Shown: in pieces, positions 52,201 to 56,123 of the stretch
Position numbering within the stretch: the stretch's first letter is position 1
Layout: each line of letters begins with the position of its first letter
NCBI GenBank assembly: GCA_949289155.1
Contig: CASEMX010000025.1
Coordinates: 1 to 56,123 of the forward strand
Length of the DNA stretch: 56,123 bases
From: an uncultured Parabacteroides sp.
GTDB taxonomy: Bacteria > Bacteroidota > Bacteroidia > Bacteroidales > Tannerellaceae
Direction of reading: 5' to 3'
Notes under the pieces: model-generated
The model's database searches: none
What the model was told of the DNA's origin: nothing
Seen by the model: the letters and a program-made list of their open reading frames with translations, nothing else
Translations under genes and position numbers: made by a program

Positions 52201-53652
52201 GTAGGCCTGCCCCATGTAGGTATATTCGAATGCGACCGCCAATACATCGTCCGCTTGGAGCTGGGAGGTCAACGAGACATAACCCAATTGCTCATTAATC
52301 GTATATTCGGAAGCATCCAGCAGGCGGGCGCTCTCTATCTTCTCGAAATCACGGCCGCTCTCCAAGAATCCGCCCAATACTTGTGTGACCCGGCTTACCT
52401 CGCGGGCGTCCGGGTAATTGGTCGTAATGGTTTGGTACAGGTTATTCGCCTCGTTGGTAGGCCGGTCGGACGAGCCTTGTGCCACGAATTGCGGATTGCT
52501 GATATGGTCATGCTCGCCCAAATCGGAAAAGGCCACGATATTGCGCGACTGGTCATAATTCCCTTGCTTGTTGGTTACCCAAATCTCGACACGGTTAATC
52601 GTCACGGCCGAGTTCACCCTTGGCAATTTGGTCAACGCCTCATCATAATGGTCCCGGAAGTATTGGGACAAGAAGAAGTGGCGGTTCTCATCATAATCAT
52701 CTATTGAGATTTCAAAGTCTTTCGTCTGCACCCCGCCCTTCGCATTTACCGTCTTCGAACTGGACTCCTGTTGGGCGAAGAGCGCGTTTACACGTAACTT
52801 CCCGAATTGCAAATCGGCTTTCATACCGAACAATGCCGCCCCTCCGTTTATCAAGGAGTTGCTGGTCGTCATGCTCACATTGCCCGCCTCTATCGATTTG
52901 ATAATCTCGTCTTCTTCTCCCGTATAAGCCAACTTCAATTGTTTCGAATCGAAATCGAAAGAGGTCTCGGTATTATAGTTCATATTAAAGTTCACTTTGC
53001 TTCCCACCGAGGCCTGCATATTGAGCTGTACGCTCTCATCAAAATTGAAATAAGTACGATTACGGGCGCGGGTCGGAAGCGATGGGTTATCCGTCTTGTT
53101 ATTCTTCAACCCTACCGTAAGTTCCGCCGAGCCTTGCGTCTTGACGCGTACGCCTCCCGGTCCGAAAATCCGTTCCGCAGGACCGAGGTCGAATTGCATA
53201 TCGGTGATGTTGAACTTCTTGTTCGCCTCCTTCTCGAATTCCTCGGCATTCTTCGCACGGAAATAGGAGCGCATCGACTCTTGCATGCTATAGTCTTGGT
53301 ACTCTTCCGGAGTCAAACTCATCGGAGTGCCCAACTCCATGTCCCCCAACTTCGTTTTGACGATATACGTACCCGTATTTATATCATATTCGATAGTGGT
53401 CTGCACATTCTCCGGGTCTTGCAAGTCGGCAGGCGAGTGCTTCAATAGGTCCTCATATTCTTCAGTTGTCGTTTTCGAGACCGGGAAACGGGTCGGAGGG
53501 ACCGAGTCGCGCACTTGCGGAACGGGTTCCGAAAGTTCAAACTCAGGCAATACCTTGGATGCCTCCAGATAATCGGCATTCAACGCCCAAAGCCCGCTTA
53601 ACAAGAGAAACGAACCCAACAGGATAATATATTTGAGCCTTCCCTTCATCAA
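46228..53652 (-). CDS. sprA: Type IX secretion outer membrane translocon SprA (Sov)
   Basis: The giant outer-membrane beta-barrel through which type IX cargo leaves the cell. The 2474-residue protein has an N-terminal signal segment (MMKGRLKYIILLGSFLLLSG), a periplasmic part with ELTVGLKNNKTDNPSLPTR, and the repeated SprA segments such as VNELRLTDFNEEGGWAANVN and YEYTYMGQAYQVGEF-like strands. A long strand-rich region ends in SNSNYGISLRFSLAQ, as expected of a barrel. The length is in the range of SprA of Flavobacterium and Sov of Porphyromonas. The start overlaps the ruvA stop by 4 nt; I recall the ruvA-sprA order in other Bacteroidota. The 1550-residue protein at 30816-35468 is a likely substrate. 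A 912-codon frame on the opposite strand is a shadow. Confidence 0.95.
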   Translation of the reverse strand: MMKGRLKYIILLGSFLLLSGLWALNADYLEASKVLPEFELSEPVPQVRDSVPPTRFPVSKTTTEEYEDLLKHSPADLQDPENVQTTIEYDINTGTYIVKTKLGDMELGTPMSLTPEEYQDYSMQESMRSYFRAKNAEEFEKEANKKFNITDMQFDLGPAERIFGPGGVRVKTQGSAELTVGLKNNKTDNPSLPTRARNRTYFNFDESVQLNMQASVGSKVNFNMNYNTETSFDFDSKQLKLAYTGEEDEIIKSIEAGNVSMTTSNSLINGGAALFGMKADLQFGKLRVNALFAQQESSSKTVNAKGGVQTKDFEISIDDYDENRHFFLSQYFRDHYDEALTKLPRVNSAVTINRVEIWVTNKQGNYDQSRNIVAFSDLGEHDHISNPQFVAQGSSDRPTNEANNLYQTITTNYPDAREVSRVTQVLGGFLESGRDFEKIESARLLDASEYTINEQLGYVSLTSQLQADDVLAVAFEYTYMGQAYQVGEFASDNTENTSNCLYVKLVKGTNMSPSMPFWDLMMKNVYSLEAYSVQKDKFQMNILYQSDTTGTYVNYISEGAIKNEILLKVMNLDRLNSQNEAHSDGFFDFVDGYTILADKGKIIFPVVEPFGSHLREKIGNDAIADKYVYQELYDTTKTYAQQIAEKNKFILRGEYKASTTGEIILDATNVARGSVKVTAGGAVLTENVDYTVDYASGIVTILNENVLSSGTAVSVSLENQSAYNMQRKTMMGLDLNYQLTKDINFGATVMHMSEMPLTTKTVMGDESVKNTLWGLNASYKAESQWLTNMLDKLPLLTLTKPSQVSLNAEFAHLIAGHYEDENTGAYSYLDDFESTQSSVDLLNPYPWNLASTPYDDAATALFPEASLVNNTEYGKNRALMAWYYVDGIFTRENSRSRPNHLTDDDLSNHFVRAVQVTELFPGRDVGVNDNTLLSVLNVAYYPNERGPYNLDADNVNSDGTLQNPEKRWGGIMRKIDQVDFETANIEYIEFWMMDPFVYNNAAMGGDLYFNLGDVSEDILKDEKKFFENGLPVSGNLADVDTTVWGKVPRQQSTVYAFDNSSGARALQDVGLNGLSSEEELQFPTYQEFLAQLTPKISAETLAEWQNDPLSVLNNPSGDKFHYFRGSDYDAQELGVLERYKRYNGTEGNSEESTESYSTASRTTPDVEDLNQDNTLNENEKYFEYKISLRPQDMQVGSNYIVDEQEAYVELANGEQSSVKWYQFKIPIKQYQRKIGAIEDFKTIRFMRMYMTGFRETTILRFGTFELVRGDWRVYDRDLSNTASAPSADATLEVSTVNVEENSSRTPVNYVLPPGVTRMQDPSQPQLRQENEQSLSMKVANLAQQDAVAIYKNTSYDLRQYKRMQLFTHAEALIDDATGLSNGDLSVFIRLGSDYTNNYYEYEVPLTVTPAGRYSDGSTVVWPETNMLDFAFETLTDLKLNRNRAKREGQRGVTYQTVYSEYDPNNTRNTVRIIGNPSLAEVKVIMIGVRNTSLSGVKSGEVWVNELRLTDFNEEGGWAANVNASLALSDLGTVNASGRIETAGFGALDQSVTERRMDDYTQYSVSTSLELGKFFPEKAKVSIPFYYAYSRERITPQYDPLNKDIKMSDALDNVETKAEKDSIKNYSIEQTTIKSIAFNNVHVDIRSKNPMPYDPANFSLSYSYSENSMQDPETEYERTKNWNGSLAYTYTPYAKPFRPFEKLKKNNGYTKYLKQFSLNYLPSNISFQTTMMRNYYELQLRDLNSLEYGGQNSIPVSFSQEFYWDRAFSLRWDFTNNLSVNFTSGTNARIEEPYVQVNKELNPDQYQVWKDSVKQSIKDLGTPLKYDQQFSVTWNLPLQYIPVLDWVNSSASYNATYNWERSAEIENDDPIGNVIKNQRQIDWQGNFNFQSLYNKNAYLKKINQKFNTTARSNNRRTQQKKKEVKLEKDIVLSPDSDVIVQHGMFTKKVRITAVGADGKRYAVKYKPINYAQVKILNRDTAHLKLTIRPGASKSEEFMTKSVEYATRFAMMLRRFSVQYTQSDGMMLPGFGPEVGDIFGQSRSAFGYAPGLGFAFGRVDRDYIDEADANGWLVKNAETNITPAMINSSKTLNVRANLEPIPGLKIDLNASRVDSRDTEIQFMFDGMPETYGGSFTMTTIALGGSLGGGGNAGNNYASKQFQKFLENRDIIASRLEQAYARTRYPNRGFIAGSALAGHDYNPNYGGVSRNSADVLIPAFLAAYTGKDASGVGLSPFPSILSMLPNWRVTYNGLTKIPFLQKYFKDITLSHQYRASYSVGSYSSFLNWVDAGEGDMGFTRNVATGNPVPSSPYEISSVSITEGFSPLLGVDATALNNITGKIEYRTTRNLNLNISSYQLVESNTNEFVIGLGYKFVEFNKVLKMKKTQNFSNDLTVNLDFSFRKTQSLIRKIEEQFTQATSGNIAKTIQFSADYGLSRALTIRAFYDLQINEPLVSSASYPTSNSNYGISLRFSLAQ

Positions 53653-54245
53653 AGCATTTTAAGAGCAGATTTGATAACTTGTTCCACCGGCATATCGGGG
53701 CTTCCTTTCAAGAGCGAAAGGACCACCTTTTGCGATGCCGCCTTTTGGAAACCCAACATGACCAGTGCCGCGATAGCCTCCTCGCATACCTCCGAATTCG
53801 AAACTTGTAGAGTCTTTTGCGCCGGGGCTCCAGCCAACGCCTCCATTGACTTCACCTTATTCTTCAAATCGACCAATATACGCTGGGCTGTCTTTAATCC
53901 AATGCCTTTGACACTCGTCAATGCCACCTCATCCTTGGAAGCAATCGCTTGAATCAGTTCGGCGGGCTGTAAAGAGGAGAGAATCATGCGCGCCGTGTTC
54001 GGTCCCACGCCCGAAACCGACGTCAACAATAGGAAAAGTTCCCGTTCCAAGGGTTCGGAAAAGCCAAACAACAGGTGCGCATCTTCACGAATCACCTCAT
54101 AGATATAGATTTTCCCCGCATCTTTTCCTTGGAATGCGGTAAATGTCGTCAACGAAATCTGTATTTCATAGCCAATTCCCCCACACTCCATCACCATCCG
54201 TGCGGGCGTAAGTTCCTCAATCTCACCTTTTATATAGTCTATCAT
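53649..54245 (-). CDS. ruvA: Holliday junction branch migration protein RuvA
   Basis: Binds four-way DNA junctions and loads the RuvB motor in recombination repair. The 198-residue protein has the N-terminal OB domain (MIDYIKGEIEELTPARMVM), two helix-hairpin-helix motifs (SVSGVGPNTARMILSSL and SVKGIGLKTAQRILVDL) and the C-terminal domain III that contacts RuvB (EEAIAALVMLGFQKAASQKV). The length is normal. It is first in the ruvA-sprA pair and a -7-like box TATCTTTG (minus strand, 54398-54405) lies about 150 nt upstream. Confidence 0.97.
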   Translation of the reverse strand: MIDYIKGEIEELTPARMVMECGGIGYEIQISLTTFTAFQGKDAGKIYIYEVIREDAHLLFGFSEPLERELFLLLTSVSGVGPNTARMILSSLQPAELIQAIASKDEVALTSVKGIGLKTAQRILVDLKNKVKSMEALAGAPAQKTLQVSNSEVCEEAIAALVMLGFQKAASQKVVLSLLKGSPDMPVEQVIKSALKML

Positions 54246-54522
54246 CTTTATTTCCTATCTATCGAAACAATTATATAACGCAGAATTTCGCCAAAACGTA
54301 TATCCCCCGGAAGATTTATTTATAGGATAAATAACCCCTCTCCCATCCTTTGCCCAAAATACTTGCCATTCTCTCCCAAATACCGGTTAAGATGGGACAA
54401 AGATAAGTTATTTTCCCATAGGTGAAAAATATAACGGAAAACAGACCAATTTATCATTATATCGCACGAAAAGTACGCCGATAAATGCGCCCTAAGCTCA
54501 CCGGAAACTGCTCGATAAGCAG

Positions 54523-54624
54523 CCCAAAAACTACTTACTAAGTAGTCCCCTCATCAACTTACCGACGCGACGTTCATCAACTTACCGACGCGACGAGCGA
54601 CTACTTAGTAAGTAGTTTTTTGGG
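54523..54624. repeat. CTACTTACTAAG element, copy 2: same arms, different inner units
   Basis: The outer arms CCCAAAAACTACTTACTAAG (from 54523) and CTTAGTAAGTAGTTTTTTGGG (to 54624; cited in part as TTAGTAAGTAGTTTTTTGGG) are inverted copies of each other and match the arms of the 38239-38336 element. Inside are two 23-bp units, CATCAACTTACCGACGCGACG and its neighbour, broken here as CATCAACTTACCG and ACGCGACG. These share only the ACTTAC core with the inner units of copy 1. Confidence 0.85.
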
Positions 54625-54692
54625 TTGTCCCGAAGCACTTTTCCGAGTCCAAATTAATCTCTTTTTTCCTTGCCTTTCAATATTGAAAATCA

Positions 54693-54700
54693 TATCTTTG
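54693..54700 (+). promoter_or_regulatory. Probable -7 element for the zinc-ribbon/radical SAM operon
   Basis: TATCTTTG matches TAnnTTTG, 45 nt before the start codon at 54745. The -33 partner (CTTG, 20 bp upstream) is imperfect. Confidence 0.55.
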
Positions 54701-54744
54701 CAGTAATATAATAAGGTATAAAGAAGATTTTAATAGAAAAGATA

Positions 54745-55422
54745 ATGAAAGCGTTTTTTATTGATTTTGGATTAGGAGATAAAAACGAAGGTTATAAAGA
54801 GCCAAAGAAGCGCCAAGCAATTAAATATGACCTTTTTGGGGACGAACAATGTGCTTTACCGGAAGAAAAGACGAGTGATTGGTTTGCTACTCAAAGGGAG
54901 ATTTATGAACAAGAGGAGAAAAGTGTGCCTAATGCGGAACGTGAAGAACTGATTCAACGTCTAAAAGCGATGGCCGAAGAAGAAGTCTTGCCTCCGAGAC
55001 AAAGGCCTATGGGAGCCATGTGTTATAGGCCTGCTGCTCCTGATACAATTTATACATTTACTTGCCCGCGATGTGGTAGAATAATAGAAGAATTAGATTA
55101 TAAGTCTCGCGGTGAATTGAATAAAATTGCTTCAATGGTAGAAGAAATGAAACAATTGGGATATGATGTAAAGACGGAGCGGGTATGTTCTGTTTGTAGC
55201 GGGAGAAGTGGACGGCATCCGCTCGATGTGGATACACTTTTCTATTTCCGTTACAAGGGAATGGAGGCTTATCATGTTGCAGTAGCAAATCGTTCATGGA
55301 TTTATAAGGTCGTCTTATCCTTTTTGCGTTCGGAGAATGCCTATTATGGAGACAGAGATAATTTGAAATATGTGTCTGAACAGAGGGATGTAATAGAAGA
55401 AATGCTGGGGATAAAGCTATGA
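54745..55422 (+). CDS. Zinc-ribbon protein of unknown function, coupled to a radical SAM gene
   Basis: A 225-residue soluble protein that I do not recognise. It begins MKAFFIDFGLGDKNEG. A charged Glu/Lys-rich stretch follows (residues 40-80), then a treble or ribbon-like metal site from Cys107-Pro-Arg-Cys110 and Cys148-Ser-Val-Cys151. The C-terminal part is basic and aromatic (RYKGMEAYHVAVANRSWIYK). There is no signal peptide. Its stop codon overlaps the start of a radical SAM gene by 4 nt (ATGA), so the two products are probably made together. It could be a partner or substrate-binding protein of the radical SAM enzyme. Codon use is more AT-rich than the rest of the window. Confidence 0.7.
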   Translation: MKAFFIDFGLGDKNEGYKEPKKRQAIKYDLFGDEQCALPEEKTSDWFATQREIYEQEEKSVPNAEREELIQRLKAMAEEEVLPPRQRPMGAMCYRPAAPDTIYTFTCPRCGRIIEELDYKSRGELNKIASMVEEMKQLGYDVKTERVCSVCSGRSGRHPLDVDTLFYFRYKGMEAYHVAVANRSWIYKVVLSFLRSENAYYGDRDNLKYVSEQRDVIEEMLGIKL

Positions 55423-56123
55423 GAGATTATTTCGTATTATTACCTCAATCTGCTGTATTGGAACTAACCTATCAATGCAATCATCATTGTTTGTTTTGCT
55501 CGTGCCCTTGGTATGCTCCTCACTCAGCTTATCCCAAACAAAGGGAATTGGATTTGCAAGAATGGAAAGCAGTAGTAGACCGATTATATGCGGAAGGCGT
55601 AAGAAGTTTCTCTATTTCAGGCGGGGAAGCTTTGTTGAAAGAGGGTATGCCTGAGCTGGTCGAATATATTCGGAAAGAGGGCTTGAAAAGAGGAATAGAC
55701 AACGAAATCGTTCTTATATCCAATGCCCGTGTAATGAATGAACGTTATCTGAATCTGTTCAAGCGTTGTCGTGTACATTTAAGCATGAGTCTTCCCGGAT
55801 ATGAGACCTTTCAAGAGCATACAGGCGTAGATAATGCCGATGGTGTTTTATATTGGTTCCGGAAAGCCAAAGAAATGGGTTTGAAAACAACGGTGAACAT
55901 AACCGTTACGAAGAAGAACTATTATGAATTATTCCGAACAATTGCTTTTGGCCTATTAAATGGAGCTTCGGATGTCTTATTAAATCGTTTCTTGCCCGGA
56001 GGAAGAGGATTACAATACCAAGACGCTTTATCCTTGAATAGAGAGCAACTAAATGGTATGCTTGATATCGCGGAAGAGGTATTGGAATATGGGAAACGCT
56101 ATGGCCATGTAGGTACAGAGTTC
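55419..56123 (+). CDS. Radical SAM protein with possible SPASM C-terminus, cut by window end
   Basis: The frame starts at ATG 55419 (MRDYFVLLPQSAVLELTYQC) and runs open to the end of the window, 235 codons. The cluster motif CNHHCLFC (Cys20, Cys24, Cys27) is the canonical C-x3-C-x2-C of radical SAM enzymes, followed by an extra Cys29. The SAM-binding GGE motif is in SISGGEALL (Gly68-Glu70). NRFLPGGRG near residue 192 is like the segment before the SPASM domain in peptide-modifying radical SAM enzymes. The C-terminal half lies beyond the window. It is coupled to the zinc-ribbon protein gene by a 4-nt overlap. It may modify a peptide or protein, but no precursor peptide is visible. Confidence 0.88.
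   Translation, partial: MRDYFVLLPQSAVLELTYQCNHHCLFCSCPWYAPHSAYPKQRELDLQEWKAVVDRLYAEGVRSFSISGGEALLKEGMPELVEYIRKEGLKRGIDNEIVLISNARVMNERYLNLFKRCRVHLSMSLPGYETFQEHTGVDNADGVLYWFRKAKEMGLKTTVNITVTKKNYYELFRTIAFGLLNGASDVLLNRFLPGGRGLQYQDALSLNREQLNGMLDIAEEVLEYGKRYGHVGTEF

Larger units (their letters stand above)
54246..54744. other. Divergent gap between ruvA and the zinc-ribbon protein gene
   Basis: A 499-nt AT-rich gap with no gene. It holds a ruvA-side -7 box TATCTTTG (minus, 54398-54405, with TTTT at the -33 position), the CTACTTACTAAG-type element (54523-54624), and a plus-strand TATCTTTG (54693-54700) with CTTG 20 bp upstream as a weak -33, which would start the zinc-ribbon/radical SAM transcript near 54707. 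Confidence 0.6.

Overview
The window looks like a chromosome segment of a gut Bacteroidota, most likely order Bacteroidales and close to Parabacteroides or another Tannerellaceae/Porphyromonadaceae member. The evidence is a SusC/SusD pair, Rnf genes in the order rseC-B-C-D-G-E-A, the type IX secretion barrel SprA/Sov behind ruvA, a large protein with a C-terminal type IX sorting domain, and Bacteroidota-type promoters (TTTG, 19 bp, TAnnTTTG). The genus is an inference. No rRNA, tRNA, phage, transposase or CRISPR was seen.

Layout. 2-5494: SusC (5' cut by the window edge), SusD and an accessory lipoprotein. 5524-6149: terminators around a 13-unit palindromic repeat array. 6170-10035 (minus): pseudouridine synthase, DsbD-type thiol reductase, MazG. 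10166-14171 (plus): a 22-bp repeat array, then SGNH hydrolase, DUF4153 membrane protein, rhamnose-type mutarotase and FucP-like transporter, mostly joined by 4-nt overlaps. 14205-21813 (minus): purA, aguA, aguB, dipeptidyl peptidase IV, lipA and a membrane protein with a Nudix-like tail. 22275-28907 (plus): rseC-rnfBCDGEA, then galE; rnfC carries an apparent one-base frameshift. 29007-37751 (minus): galM lipoprotein, an exact 42-bp repeat array, a 1550-residue type IX cargo protein coupled to a PD-(D/E)XK-like protein, and a surface lipoprotein with its own long leader or small RNA. 38572-45311 (plus): the branched-chain amino acid operon ilvD-ilvB-ilvN-thioesterase-ilvC. 45420-54245 (minus): ruvA, sprA, ung. 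54745-end (plus): a zinc-ribbon protein coupled to a radical SAM protein that runs off the window.

The strongest regulatory observation is in front of ilvD: a good promoter, a 19-codon leader peptide with 11 Ile/Leu/Val codons, and two mutually exclusive RNA hairpins, the second an intrinsic terminator. This is the classic layout of ribosome-mediated attenuation.

The intergenic regions are unusually rich in short palindromic repeats of at least six sequence families. Two arrays with unrelated sequences share a period of about 42 bp and a palindromic core per unit. A 23-bp-unit element occurs at two loci with conserved inverted outer arms but different inner units. A GGAGTTA element sits in three gaps of the ilv operon. 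Two gene pairs are also worth attention: the PD-(D/E)XK-like protein coupled to the type IX cargo protein, and the zinc-ribbon/radical SAM pair. All calls are by eye, without database searches.
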